Assembly (NCBI GenBank): GCA_002221725.1 | Contig: NJFT01000002.1 | Span: 372,001 to 436,000, forward strand | Reading direction: 5' to 3' | DNA length: 64,000 nt | Source: Scedosporium boydii | Taxonomy: Eukaryota > Ascomycota > Sordariomycetes > Microascales > Microascaceae | Shown: piece after piece, positions 45,701 through 58,950 of the stretch | How positions within the stretch are numbered: the first letter of the stretch is position 1 | Layout of the letters: every line of letters begins with the position of its first letter | Translations under genes and position numbers: made by a program | Notes under the pieces: model-generated | The model's input: only the letters and a program-made list of their open reading frames with translations | What the model was told of the DNA's origin: nothing | Database searches by the model: none

Positions 45701-48700
45701 ACCCGCATCGCAAGTGATCAAGTGGTCAATACTACTACAAGTGGTAGTAAACTTAATAAACAGCCCCGGCGATTGAGATGGCTTTGGGGTCCTGCCATTT
45801 GACGGGGTAAAGCCGAGCTGCATCGAACGATCTAAATCCTCAACTCTCAGCCAGAGTCAAAGCTTGAGCCAGTACCGCTTCGAGGCTTACAGTTCCTTGA
45901 ACACTACCTGCTCCAGAATGCCACCGAGTTCTTGCTCTTGGTATTAGCATTGGTATCATAGATCCCAGCACGAAGGGAAGTCGACCGCGAGCCACCGGGG
46001 ATGTAATATCAAGAACCCTTGTCAATTAACGATTTGCAAGGATGTGGCTCCATTTCACGAGCCACTCGTAGCCCTCAGCCGCTACAAAACCCGCTCAGGT
46101 TTAATATCGAAAATATTAAAGTCAGCAGGCTATCCCAAGTACATACGGAGTAGCTATTAAATTGCCACCTTATCGTTTCCTCTAGCAGATTTGCGGGTAA
46201 AGCTCATATATTTCTTAAGTTTAGGCGCAAAATGTCCGTATTCACCGGGGCAAATAGTTATTCTTAATTGCCCCAGGATTCAGGGTGGTGGTTCTCGTAT
46301 TGCCTAGCTCGATGTCAGCAAGGACTCTTGGCATATCAAGCAAGCACTATCTCCTGACGCACCTCCTTACGATGATGTTAGCGAGATGCAACAAGGCTAT
46401 GACTACTTGCGTAGATTACGAAACCTAGCAGCTATCCAAGAGCACCTTGGTTTTTAATGAGCTGATGTTTGTTGTAGATCACTCCCCCTCACCAACGAGG
46501 TAGCAGTTAGCTTCGCAGACTTGGTCACGCATATCTAGGGTGGCGAGGCGGTCTGAATCAGCTTCTGACGACGAGCGTTTTGACCTGTGCTCGCGCTTAC
46601 AAGTACACTTCGTAATGGGGAGCTGACTTCAGCTGAGGGATTCCAACCCGGCCGAAGCTCGCGTGTCCCCGCACCCCGCTTGGAGCATTGCTTCCTAGAA
46701 CTCGCCACGCTGGACCCACGTTGGTTGAAAGATACACATTGTTTGCTGCTTCCCTCGTGGCGGAGAAACTGCGCTAGATGACACGGCAGCACAATTGGAG
46801 TCGCGGCGTTGATCTTCTGCCGCCGCTAAATGTGTTGCGTCGTGGATGCTCTGTGATTGGAGCAGAATGCATCACAACTTGCAGTGGATTTAATACATTT
46901 TGGGTCTCCCAGGAGAGGATGGCAATGTGGGGACATTGGAGTGAGCCAGTGTTGGCAAGCTATTCGACTCCTCAATCATTTCCCTCCATCCAGTACAAAC
47001 CTGTAACCTAGTCCGACAGTACATTAGCGCCCAGTCTAGAACCTAGGTGCCGTATGAAGTACGAAGTAGTGTTGGCGAGGCCAGTTACTCAGCCCAATGA
47101 ATGGATTCAATTTGGTGAGCAGACTTGGTTCCGAGATAATCGGACGTTGTCCGGTTGCTCCGGCTCCAACTAGGCCGTGTCCTTTGACCAGTAGCGGCAC
47201 CCACTCCGTACTCAGCCGTGCCCCCTCTTTGCGCTAAGATCAGACCTGCAGACGTATTGGTTTGCTTGTCGTCCCGGATTCGCTGATATGCTCTCTCTCT
47301 CAACATGCGTCTCGACGAGGGCCGGAAAAGAGGGGGCGAGGTGGCATTTACGAAGTGGTTAAATCGAAAATCGTGTGATGACGCCAAAGGTGCCACTAGG
47401 ATGGAGATCGAAAACATCGAATGGAAGACTTAGTACACTTGCATCTGCTTGTCTGGGTTGCCGGCGTACGCGGCAGCCTGGCGAGATTGAGCACTTGCTG
47501 TTATCGTGCGTTTGCATACAAACCAGGCAGAAAAAGTAAGGTGAGGCGGGACCAGAAGGTGCGACGCGACAGAAGCCGACCCCACACACCTGACATCGTA
47601 ACATACTCCAAAGTGTCCCTGTAAGAGGCACCTTGCAAAGATTATTCCATTCCCGCTGTACGAAATCGATACCAAACCCAACACGAGAGCTGATATGCAC
47701 GCGACAATTCTCGTTGCAAGGTCGATACCGATGCAATCTAGGAATTCGCAAGGCAATTGATCCATCCATCATGGTTTGACTCCATCGTCACTGACTCGCT
47801 AGATATGGCTGCCACTAGACATTGCGCAGCACGGACGTTTTGTTGAACAAGCACGCCGAAGTTACGAATGGATCCCTCGACGGGTGAACACATGCAGAGA
47901 GCACATATCGATGTTGCTATCGATAGTGATACCGAGACCCCTCGACCGTCAGATTTTTCTTGTCGTGCAACCAACAGTCAGCCCTCCAAAAGAGCCTAAG
48001 CCTAAGTACACCCGCTGTGACGCTGAACGACGGTCTCGAGACACAGGGCGCTTACCACGACGATTACCGACACCAAGCTGCCCCAGGCTGCTTGTTTGAT
48101 TGGGTTGCTGCTAGTCACCATCACACCTCTCCACACAACCTTGATCGAGCAGACCTCTACCTGCGATGTCAAAGAGGGCTGGTTCACAATGCATAGCGGG
48201 TGGTTGCACCAGCCCACCGTGGTGTCCCTCACCTACACAGAGAGGTGTCGTCTGTGATAGAAACGAAGTAATAAGGCGATATAATTCAGGTTCTTGGTAC
48301 AACACCCAATACACCGTGGGCGCAAGAAATCAAGGTATACGGGACTCAGACACTACCAAACATGCATGCTTCTCCTTGCTCCTCCTTCACCTGCTTCCCA
48401 TCCACCATCCACCTCTTTTTGGCAGATTTTGAGCCAACGATTGCATTTTTGCTCATTGGCCCCCGTCTTCCCCGATTATCTACCACTCCCAGAAATAGAA
48501 TATGTGAAAGGGAGGGGTCGGTCGAGCCTAACGCAAACGGGTTTCAAACCGACAGATCTGGGTGCAAGTGCAAGCGCAGGTGCGAGACGAGGTGATATCG
48601 AGGTGAGGCGGGAATCTGTCACAATTTACAAACAAAAGAGAACCAACAAGTGCATCCCAGCGCGAATCTAACCGTCCAATGCGCGTAAATCCGAGTTCTC

Positions 48701-50460
48701 TCACTTATGATACTGCGGGATCATTTCCGAAGGCAGCCTTCTGCGCGGGCTTTCCACCAACACCACAATTTTACAGTTCGATACCATTTTTCCTCAATGG
48801 TGTGATAGGGACTTCCTCGTATTGCGCGATTAGAATTCTTTCCTTCTGTCTACTAAGGGAGGCTACTGCAGATCGCAAATCTCCCCGGTAGCTGGCACAC
48901 TCTTTTTCTCTCGCTACTCCATGCCATGTCATCAGGGTACAGATATTACTATGATGTACGAGATTTGAACATCCTCGCTTGTAAATGTTGTTCGGATGGT
49001 GCAGTTTTGGGACGAAGACGCTGCACAGGTTGCTTTTGGTTTCTGTTTCTGTCTTTCTGCGTCTCGCTAATCGGCGACTCAATATTACCTCGTGGGAAGC
49101 TCACCCGAGCTCCAGATCGATGGGAAGCTGCTTGTTTTCTACCTCAGTATTGTTTTTCCTTTCCTACAGGAGAAAGCTGCAGAGCGGCATGTTCGCTTTC
49201 ACCCACAATTTTTCCATATTTTCTCCCGCTATTTGGTATTTTTGCAATCGTATTTTTGTGGGTGGGGTTTATTCGTACTTGGACGGATTGTTCAATCGAC
49301 CGCCTCCTCCAAGCCTCAACTTCGTACAATCGGGACAGAGTCATGACCGTTGTTTCCTGCAGCGACGTGTTCCATCACACATCGAATCTCTCATCCTTTC
49401 CTTGGCTTTCCATCTCCAGCAGGCGATACCGTGGATCATTCAACGGGGACCGGATTCTTCCGGCGCGTCCCAAGCCGTGGCACGATCCGCTTGGAAGATG
49501 AGTCCTCTCACACTTGTAATAACGTGTCTTTCAAGTGTTTCCCCTGCCGGACATTGATCCCGGACATCCTACTCACGTAATTTTGGACCATCTCCTACGT
49601 TATCACAGTCCGTGGCCCAGCCACCAACAGAACGCAGCAGCCTTTATTCCCTGGACCCTCCCTTCCCTTCCCTTGCCTTCCCGCAGCCTCCCTGTGCCCT
49701 CTTGTGGCTCCAAGGCCTAAGACGACATCCGCGACAGCGGCTACAAACGCAGGAGCGAGGGATATACATCTTGGGACTTTGCAGCTTGGAAAAATGTCTT
49801 AACAGGGAAAGATTGGGATCAGTCCTTCCGCTTTTGGGTAGGACTTGGCCAGCGAATCCTGGTCGCATCATTACCTGGATGCGGCTCCTTGCGCCTCGAA
49901 ATCCGAGGATGGTCTTTCGGCTAACTCATTGGGACAACCAACGATCGGGGTAACCATTCCATGGACCGGTGAAGAGGTGGGGATGCATCCTAGTGCGGAC
50001 GGCAAGCAAGACCGTTTGCCGCGTGAGGGATATTGGCTAATTGCGGTGATATCACCTCGTCTCTTTGTTCGCGGATGTGCTCTCCATACTCTACGTATCG
50101 TATTACAAAGTACGACCCTGGCCTAGCTTTTCTGTCTCCTTTCTTTGCTTCCCCATTTTCCATTTTCCCGTTTTCTCTTCCTTTTCTTTAATAATTTCCC
50201 CCCCTTCTTGGCGCTACCCTGTTGTTACTTCCGGCCTCTCATTTGCTCCGGCGGTACGAGTGGATCCGACTCCGAGCTTTGGGTCCTCATGGCGCTAGTT
50301 ACAGGGGCCCGGTCTGCTCCGCTCCATACCCTGCAAGTGTACGAAGTACGATGCGAGAGTCAGTGTGTGATAACACAGGTCTCCCCGCGTCATGGAGGGA
50401 GAGTGAAGGGGACGAGGGGGGTGGGGCCGACCCTAGCTCACACGTTTCTTTCGCTCCTTG
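42721..50460. other. Gene-free region, left part of the 18-kb gap
   Basis: No gene with recognisable protein or RNA content is visible. It holds an approximately 20-nt poly-T (43,840-43,859), TACGAAGTA words (43,368; 47,060; 50,340) and TACGGAGTA-like variants near 45,465 and 46,150. Open frames on both strands overlap one another and look like chance. Confidence 0.5.
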
Positions 50461-50469
50461 CCGAAAAGG

Positions 50470-50504
<35 letters not shown>
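50470..50504 (+). repeat. Poly-A tract, 35 nt
   Basis: An uninterrupted run of 35 A is followed by TCCCCC. Its length equals that of the tract at 2331-2365, but the flanks are unrelated. Confidence 0.9.
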
Positions 50505-50508
<4 letters not shown>

Positions 50509-51533
50509 CCAAAAAGTCGACCTCACGCTACCAGACGATTCCAGGCCTTCCTAAACCCCTGTTGCTCGAATGCGCACATATCAGGGGATGTCCGAGCACG
50601 AAATGATATACTACGAGTATAATATCCGGTCACCATAGTCGGCGACCAGCTTGCTGCTTGCTGGCTTCTGCGAGTTTGTTCCCGTGACGATCGTATGGGC
50701 CTGGAAACCCAGCAAGGCCAATATGAGTCCCATGTCTTGGGAAAGCCCAGGACAGTAACTGCAGCTTGAACCCCGGCCCAACCTCTACGGGTAGGTTAGC
50801 CTGCGATCCGTTGTCAGGGTACGGTGGTTCTGCCCCTCCCCTTGACCGAGTGCGCTTGACCGCTATTACTACATACATATTACCAAATACCCCAAATTTA
50901 ACCCCGATACATGTCCCGATGACACCAGGGAGGACAGGGAAGGGCAACGTCAGAGACGGCTAGGGAAAAGGCTTTCCTTCCTCCATGATCACATCGACAA
51001 CTTAGTCCAACCCTCCTTGCATATGAGCCCAGTTGGAGGTTATTAGAGAGCAACGTGTCAGCCCTCCCTCCTCGTATGTACAGCTATTGAGACGCCACCG
51101 ACTAATAAAGGGTTCTGGCAGTCGGTGTGGGGTGGGGGGATAGACACCACCGCAGGGCAGAGACTACTACAAAGTACTCCTTGGAGAAGGGTCCACGCTT
51201 TTGGGGGGTGGAAGGGGGTGGAGATGAGCTCGGAGACGCAAAAATGCCCGTGGGGCTAGGATGCGCGCATTCTTCCATAACCCCGGAGAGAAGGGGATGT
51301 CTATGGGGTGGTTTTCGGGAGGAGCCCTCCTTCGGTGGGTGAGGTGGGTCGAATCGGAAGTCATGCCCAACACCAACACCGGGGCCACGGTCCTTTAGGT
51401 ATGGTAGTAGATGATACTGCTCATTATCTCTTATGACATATCACTCGCGTTGACTCATATTACTTGATGGATATTTAAGATTGAAGAGATGGGTCCAGCA
51501 ACACACACACCACTCACTCACGCACACACACAG

Positions 51534-51540
<7 letters not shown>

Positions 51541-51588
<48 letters not shown>
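51541..51588 (+). repeat. (GA)24 microsatellite
   Basis: Twenty-four perfect GA units follow a CA-rich lead-in (about 51,500-51,532). There is no gene association. Confidence 0.95.
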
Positions 51589-51589
<1 letters not shown>

Positions 51590-54500
51590 GGAGACAAGGA
51601 GGAGAGAGAAGGATCTAGATCCAAACTTGGGTACATCATATGCAACGTTCCCAGCTGCTCTCTTCATGCATAAACGCTACTAGTTGTAGTTGTGCGTGCG
51701 ACGCGATTTGACGAGACACAAGCTTGAGGCGGAAGGGAAAGAGAGAGAGAACAACCAATTCCAGAGCACTGACCGAAGCCGATAACCTCCGGCAGTTGTC
51801 AGAGCATTTCCGCCTTGACAACGCCAAACGTTTCCAACCCGGCTTGGCTAGGTCTGTACTTTGTATGTTTTCGGTACCACTGTTTTCCGCCGTGGCTTGC
51901 TTGCCCAAGGAAGAAAAAAAATCCCCCTTTTTCCCGCCTCCCCCTGCTCTTTCCCCCTTATCCCCCCTCGGCCGAGCCAGTGCCGTCAAAGCCCTCACCG
52001 GGGCGGGAAGAGCTTTTTGTGCGACGACGCTATGAAGTGATTCGGTATTTGGGGCGGATGGGCGGGAGGACCACCGTCCTGCCTCGAAACCCCCATTCTT
52101 ATTTTTTCTTATTGTCTTTTTTTCTGAGTGTTCGACCTAAACTACTACACACCCTTTCTGAGTGGGTAACACAAAGAAGGGTTGCCACCTCGATTCGAGC
52201 AACAGCTTCCCCCCTCACCTCCCCACTTCTTACCCGCGCCCAAGTTGATACCTATGACGCCATGTAGAGCGATGGGCTTGATCTTTCGATGGAGTATGTA
52301 GAGACGGAGAAACATCAGTCGACAAGCATTGGTTCACGTTTGGGGAGATGAAAAAAAAAAACAAGGGGGCTGTTTTCATGGGAACATCAACCCATGCGAC
52401 CTGATATGCAGAGCGTGCTTTGACAGCAAACTGGGGGAAAGTCTCGGCTCATCACGAGGTCAGAAAAGCAGAAAGGGGAAGGAGGCAGAAGAAATGATGA
52501 GAGATATTCCAGACGCTCACCGACTGTCGCAATCTAGGAAAATCAAAAGGGGGAAGGGGGGCATGTTCAGAGAAAACAAAAATAAATCGGAGAAAGCCAT
52601 CCATGCCAGTTTGTGGGTGATACGTAGAGAACCTCATCTCGCAAGTATAGGTGACTCGCCCACGTTTCACGGGACATTTTTCTAAATCCCTGGAGAGCTT
52701 TCTCATATGAGGTTGAGCTGCGACGGATGATCCCTCGACGGTGCGTGCCGCGTCGTCTGATAAACGAGAGTATAAAAAATGTGGGCAAATTTGGATCAAA
52801 GTACGAAGTAAGGGAGTGGGTAATGTAATCCTCCTCTCCCCCCCGTGTGGAGTTAGCAGTCTCGTCTCTCTGATCCATCCATGGATCCACGGTTTTAAGC
52901 CCCCATGGAGACTGTGGAGTGGACGGAAGGAAGGGAAAAGCCATCAAGCTGAGAAGGGGGTCGAAGTTGGGCCGAACCGGACGTGGAGATCGACGGATAT
53001 CGATCCCAGAAGACTCTCCCCCAATCTTCTTGTAGTCCTCCAAGCCCATCCGCTTCTTGGTGTAGAGAGCGCCCGAGACATATACCGCATAGACCTATTA
53101 TTTTCTTATTCTTTGATCTAGACTCATGTTTTGGTCTCTGGTCGTGGGATGAAAGAAAAATCCGCGAGGTCTTCTAAGACGGGAGACGTAGCCTTATGTT
53201 GGGCTCCTATTAGCGTTAGGAGGGTGTCCTCTTGCTTCGTATATTCTTGCGTCCTGGCCAACAGCCTAACTGAAGCAGAAGTTGGTTCTTCAAAGCTTTT
53301 GTTTCGCGGGGTTACGAGAGCCGTGGGCTCGTGGCTTTCTTTGTATTTTAGCTTTCATTGCCGCCCAAACATGCTCCTCCCTGCCGCCACCCCTTCTTAT
53401 TTCGCTCCCCCCTCTTCCTCTTTCTCCCCATTCTTTTCACCGGCAAGTCCCAAGTCATCGTGCAGACAGACCATTGACGTGTGATGAATCAGGAAAACGG
53501 AAGAAAAAGAAAAAGAGAAGGTGTGTAAGTCGACCGTACTTTGTCCGTGATGTGCTTCGCCCAGGCCCTTTCCTAGCTCGGTAAAGCTTCTTCACACTAC
53601 TGCCTGTCCATTACCGGGCCGCTGCCGCGTATTGGGAATCCTACGAATGCGGACCGATGGCGGCCTTCCCGTTTCCACAAGTTTAGCTTGGCTTGCCAGC
53701 TTGGCAATCATAGCGCTGTGTCTTCTTCTGCACACGTTTCCTTCTTCTTTTACCATTCGCTCTCTCCGAGCAAGTCGTTTCGGCGGGCCTTTATGCCAAT
53801 GATGCAGGATGGAGTCGGGTGAGTAGTATTACTAGTTTCCCCGATTCGCGGAAAGAGGTGTTGATTGTGATTTTTCCTACTTTACAGCTCAGAGCGCTAG
53901 AGGACTTGGCCGTCCACCCGAACGTGGGTCACTCCATTGTCGGGACGAGGGACGAGGCCGATGCAGGACCTTCGTCTAAAGGGGGCCACGGTGAACCATC
54001 TCGGGTGATCAATATTGAAATTGACCCAGACCGAGTCGAGACTACGGCCGAAGCGGCTTTTTCTTCTTTTTTGAGGGGTTGCAGATAAACCCATCTCAGC
54101 CCAATATTAATATCCGTTTCGAGTGAAGAGCAGAGCACGACCAATAGCATTGGGTCTTTTCGGGTTCGAAGTTCGATCTCGTGTGTAACACAGCATATTT
54201 GCGATCTGAAAACACGATCTCTATCACAATAATTTTTTTTCTTTTTCAGTCGAGGTCCAGGGTCAAGAAGAGAGACTGCGCAGTGTGCAAGATGTTTTCC
54301 AAGACAGGACAGCAAAACGGCGTCCAGACAGGAAAGCGAATCAACCAAAAAGCAGAAAAGAAGAAAGGAAACGAAAAGGGAAAAAAAAGGGAAAGAAAAG
54401 AGAAAGTGTTCAGTGTCAGTGCCCATAATGCCCGCAACTGGCGGTGTCCCGAATTAGCATCAAACGCAAAGCACACACATGACGGCAGTCATCATACCCG

Positions 54501-55589
54501 TCCCTATCCTCTCTCTCTCTCTCTCCTTCTACCCCTCTTTGGCGGAATCTGAACCTGCTGGACCGTTTATATCTGCGGCAATGTGGTTTTCTGGGTCCAT
54601 TCTTCATGACATCTACCGAGCCCAAGATGGTGGGTAGAAGCATGGTTTCCCGCGTTTCCCGTCCCGTTTCCCTTGTCTACCGCGCTGACGACGTATCTAC
54701 ATGGGAGCGTCATCAATCAAGGAGGGTAGAGGGTGGTTGGGAAACATTGGATAGCAGAAAACGGGTACGAAGTCGTTGGGTTCACTCATGGAGTAGGATT
54801 GAGAGATAGGATCCAAGAACGGCATCGGAGGGTGGATGTGTTACTCGCTCCTCATCGTTGGTCGGATCCCCAGATACACCACATACCCTCTTTACCCTCT
54901 CCTCTGCCACTAATAGTTGAGAAACGTCATAGAACCTGCATGGCATGAGGCCAGATGGACAATCCATTGTTCAAATCTTCAGAACGATACTGAAACTGGA
55001 CCCATCGGCGTCCCGAAAAGCAAGGTGCAGGGGCCCATGCATATGCCTTCCTTCCTCTCATGACACCATCTTCAAAGTGGGCAAGCGCATCCTTCTCTTT
55101 TTCTCTTTTTTGACGCTAATTGCCTTTCCCCGTCGGCCCTACAGAGTAGCGTATCCCGCCGCCTAAAGGCGGTAAGCATAGGAGAGAAGAAGAAGAAGGT
55201 AGGATACGAGGGGAAGAGGAGTGTAAACTTCTCCCGTGCATGAACACACTAGTAGCACTTCGAGAAGGGTAGGTGGAACAGAGCGGGACGGGGGCCAAGA
55301 GAAGCAATGAATCCTGGGTTGATCAGTACTTCGTAGTATGATGAGGAGAGAGTCAAGAGAGCCAATGCTTCTCGGACGATTTCGTTTCCCAATTGCTAGT
55401 TGGAAGAACACCCTTGGGCCCTTGCTATCTGTCCTTCTGTTCCCATCCACGGTGATCTTGGGCTGCAGTATATACGAAGTACGTCGAGAACCGAGGCAAA
55501 GATTCAATACAATGACGCCCCTCCCATAACGATGACGATGTGACAAGTCTCACTACTGCGCCCAGAAACAAGGAGAAAATTTCTTTTAA

Positions 55590-55612
55590 TTTTTTTTTTT
55601 TAAAAAAAAAAA
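55590..55612. repeat. T12A11 palindromic tract
   Basis: Twelve T are followed immediately by eleven A, a near-perfect self-complementary tract in an otherwise unremarkable intergenic region. Confidence 0.9.
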
Positions 55613-58308
55613 TAAAATAAAGGCGAGAATGCAGGGGCAACCATCAACAGCTTACCAGTCACACCCACAGACGTACACTCACGGCACCATTCAGTCAACT
55701 CCTACACGCCCGTTGGTGGCCGACAGATCGGAATTGGCTACGGACGTAAGAAAAGGCCAAGACGATGCATCGTGATGGAGTCGTGGTAGCAGCGGGAGAG
55801 GCTTGACGGGACGGGCGAGGGAGAGCAAGAGGGGAAAGGGGGCGTGTGTGTCCGTTGCGGGTGAAGTTGACGATAAAAAGGGTGTTGCGGATGGGGAAGG
55901 AGAGAGCATGGCATGGTAACATTTTAGCAACTGGCGGGTCTAAGCTGCCGGGACATGTCACCGAAAAGCATTTTCCTTCCCCTTCTTCTTTTCCCTCTCG
56001 AGACTAGTAATTAGCTCATTGGAACTTTGAGTGTACAAGCCAAGGGCGTCCACTGTCCAGGAGAAAGAAGGGAGCCCTGATCTAACCAGAACAAGACCAT
56101 GTAAGTCGAACGGGTTGTGGATTTTGATGACCACTTTGGCACTTATCAGATGCGGGCAACGGTCTAGTCCACCTGAAGGATTGGGCAATGGGTCTAGAAA
56201 CTCGGCTTGGGGGGAGGGCGTGTGTTCTGCACGAGCGGGATTAAATTACTTGTACAAGAACGGGAAGGGTGGAAACGGCTACTTGCCCATGGGGCTGAGG
56301 AAGCACGGTCGTAGTCGGTGGTTTTTAGCAAGACCCTCTCGGTTCTAGGATCCGGCGGTGAAGGAATGGATCTAGCCACTTTTGCACTATTCCCTTGGAG
56401 AAGAAGCCATGGTGAAGAAGTGGAGGGGGAAGAAAAGGAAGAAAAAAGCATTATGGCGGGGGATCTGGTGAAGCAAAACCAAGATTTTGACTGTTGGTCG
56501 CGAGACTACTGGAAGAATAGCGTCGATAGAGGCACTAGACACGACTCACTAACACACGAGACCAGACATTTAGGCCATGCGCAAGAGACTGGGTCTCGAT
56601 TGGTTCTTGTTCTCGTCCCATGTCGGTAAGCGGAGAGCCTCTCTAACCCGAGATAATGCGCTACTTCGCAGCTTGCTCGGCGTTGTGTGTATTCACAAGC
56701 CAGAGATAGCTGAACAAAACAAGGACGGAGGGGGGAAAAAAGCACAGCAATGGGGGTGGATATCTGCAGGTTTACGAGGTAATAAGAGAAGGGGCGAAAT
56801 GAGAAATTGGGAAGAGACGGAGAAGTTTCAGGGGATGCGGGTGATAAGCAAGAGCTTCGTCTTTTTGGAGTTGCGGAACGAGAAAGGGATGGCTAGCAGG
56901 AGGCCAGGATAATTTCGCGGACCTGGCGGTGTCTCGCAACCCAAAATTGCGTGAATGAACTAAACCAGGGAGCCGGGCTCCGTCGGTGGAAGACGTGATT
57001 AGATTTGTGAGCTCCATGTTCGTCATGGACGATGGACGAAGCTCGGTGTCATCGTCGTGGCTGATTGTACAAATACATCTGGAATGGAAAACGGGAAGCA
57101 TGGGCACAGGTGGCAGGCATGCCAACTATCCTCGGGAATGTTGATCGCATTTTCTGTCATTCGTGGGATGGACAAGGAATATCTCGGGGTGGAGGTCGGT
57201 GATAGACAGCACAGCTGTCAGGTGAAATACCTCGGTGCTCATTTAGGTGTAGTATACCAGCCAGGCCTCAATGGGAGCCCGACTTGGTAATATCTTCCCG
57301 TCTTATCTGGGTATTTCATCCTCGGAATACGCATTGATACTTCCGGTGAGTTGGGATCCTGATGAAATCATCCGGGATGTTTGCGGTGGCTCGATCGACT
57401 ATGTTCTGGGCAAGCCCAAGGCGGTCAGCAAGTCCTCAAGTCCATTGCCAATGCCAGGCCAGACTGGCAGAGGACAGCCCCCATTTTGTTCAATGTTGTC
57501 GCTCATTGTTGTAATGGGAGTGGGGCACAATTCCAGTGGAATAGAGACTTGGAAGACATCAAATTGAGCCTAACCAGCTCGAGGCCAGAGCCACGCGGAA
57601 CGCCGGAGCTTTCCCCACCACAGCACAGCACAGCTTGAGCTCAATTCAGTTGGTGAATTGGGCTGTCCCCGTTCCCGGTACTGGGAACCCCCACTGAACC
57701 ACCCCAGAAACCCCGGCAAATCAGCACCAAACACCTTCACCGTTTTAGCGTCATCCCTCCTGTGCCCTCATCCACCCCATTGTCAGCCTTGCTCCGTACT
57801 CCCCCGAGAAAAATCCACCAAAGGCTGGCAAAACTGTGGGGCACCTTCAGCCTCGTCGACAAAAAAGCAGAGCCAACGGCGGAAAACCTCCTTTGACGAA
57901 AAGAACGTGTTCCCATCATTGATGAGCAGAGACGATTATCTCCATCAAAGTACGAATTAATGTAGGTCATTCTAACGGATAAATCCCCGCCCTCTATTTC
58001 CCTGGACAAAAGATCAAGCTGACATTGGCCACCGTCGAACAGACCAATTAGCCACAAACGTGCGGCAAAGCCTCGTTTTGTCGCCTCCCCTCGAAGCCCC
58101 GAGTCCAGAACAAGGTCCCGAGCAATCGGCCGTCTCAGAATCAATTATTCCCTTTGAATAAATCGAAGATACTCGAGACCAAACCTGGCCAGCGTGCGTG
58201 CTACGTAGATAGCCGCTGTTTGCCACCCTCGCTCGTCCGTCGGAGCGGGCAGCGGTTCCAGCCGCCACGACCTGACCCTCATCATCCAACCCCTCACCGT
58301 TGCCCATC

Positions 58309-58950
58309 ATGACCGGCCAGTCTCCTACCCCTTCAGTCAAGATACCCTCCGGCGCGACAAATTATACACCAGCAACAATAGATCCTGAGCTGAGGTCTAC
58401 GATAAATGGCCTCCTTCTCCAGGAAGGCCATGTCAGGCGGTAATGCAACCCACTACCCAAACTTCCGAGCCCATGACATCTCATCCTAAGTCCCCCACGT
58501 TTCCAGGGCGTGGGAGTTATCGTTTTTCGGCGAATGAAAAGAGTTGTTCGAGGTTGTGCGATAACAAAGGCTAACTCGTTGTCCTGGTCCGCGAACCCTA
58601 GGATCCAAGATCGTCTTCTCCACGCCCTTAACGCCAACCAGGCCAACTGGCCCACCCATATCCAGAACCATGCTCTCTCTCTCCTCCGATCAGGAGAGGT
58701 AACATCGTTTCCGGCCCTGTTAAATCGTGTTTTAGAAGACGTCCGTCAGGATACGCAGCTTGGCAAGGGTGCGGAGGGTGCATCGGCCAACGGCGCTGGA
58801 GACAGCAAGACAAACGGCGACGCGACCAAGAAGGCGGCGGTTAACGGTGCTGATCAGAAGAATAACCTAGCCCTTCCGCAGACCGTCATAGATGAGGCTC
58901 TGCAGGCTACGAGAGAATGCTTAGAAGAGATTGCATATCTCGAGGGTTAA
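58309..58950 (+). CDS. Small hypothetical protein, probably conserved in fungi
   Basis: Two exons (58309-58439 and 58602-58950) give 159 residues. The 161-nt intron has a GTAATG donor and a GGCTAAC branch site about 25 nt before a CCCTAG acceptor, and joins LLLQEGHVRR to IQDRLLHALNANQANWP in one continuous helical sequence. The start MTGQSPTPSVKIPSGATNYT (residues 1-20) follows CATC context. The N-terminal half is well ordered in appearance, with a helical segment ALSLLRSGEVTSFPALLNRV and VLEDVRQDT. A low-complexity Gly/Ala/Asn/Lys linker (about 98-132) follows, then a final helix (VIDEALQATRECLEEIAYLE). No catalytic or zinc motif is visible, and the size and helicity would suit a subunit of a larger complex. 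I do not recognise the family, so no function is given. Confidence 0.75.

Larger units (their letters stand above)
50461..58308. other. Gene-free region, right part of the 18-kb gap
   Basis: No confident gene is visible. Simple sequence is common: a 35-nt poly-A (50,470-50,504), a 48-nt GA repeat (51,541-51,588), a T12A11 palindrome (55,590-55,612) and several A-rich runs. TACTTCGTA/TACGAAGTA words occur at 52,802, 55,327 and 55,473. The last few hundred bases should include the promoter of the gene at 58,309. Confidence 0.5.

Noticed and set aside
48926..49557. Two overlapping plus-strand frames of about 190 codons each
   Set aside because: They overlap in different frames over the same DNA, have composition typical of C/T-rich non-coding sequence and no domain.
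49723..49919. Frame reading SWDFAAWKNVLTGKDWDQSF, protein-like in appearance
   Set aside because: It has no ATG, is bounded by stops on both sides and no matching neighbour exon was found. It could be a relic, but evidence is too thin.
53716..54088. Open frame containing LRALEDLAVHPNVGHSIVG with a nearby GTGAGT donor and TTTACAG acceptor
   Set aside because: The splice keeps frame only with an upstream reading frame that lacks an ATG. The only local ATG runs into a stop after splicing.
57381..57638. 85-codon frame with Trp-rich sequence
   Set aside because: Two frames are equally open here, with no splice or start logic and no family resemblance.
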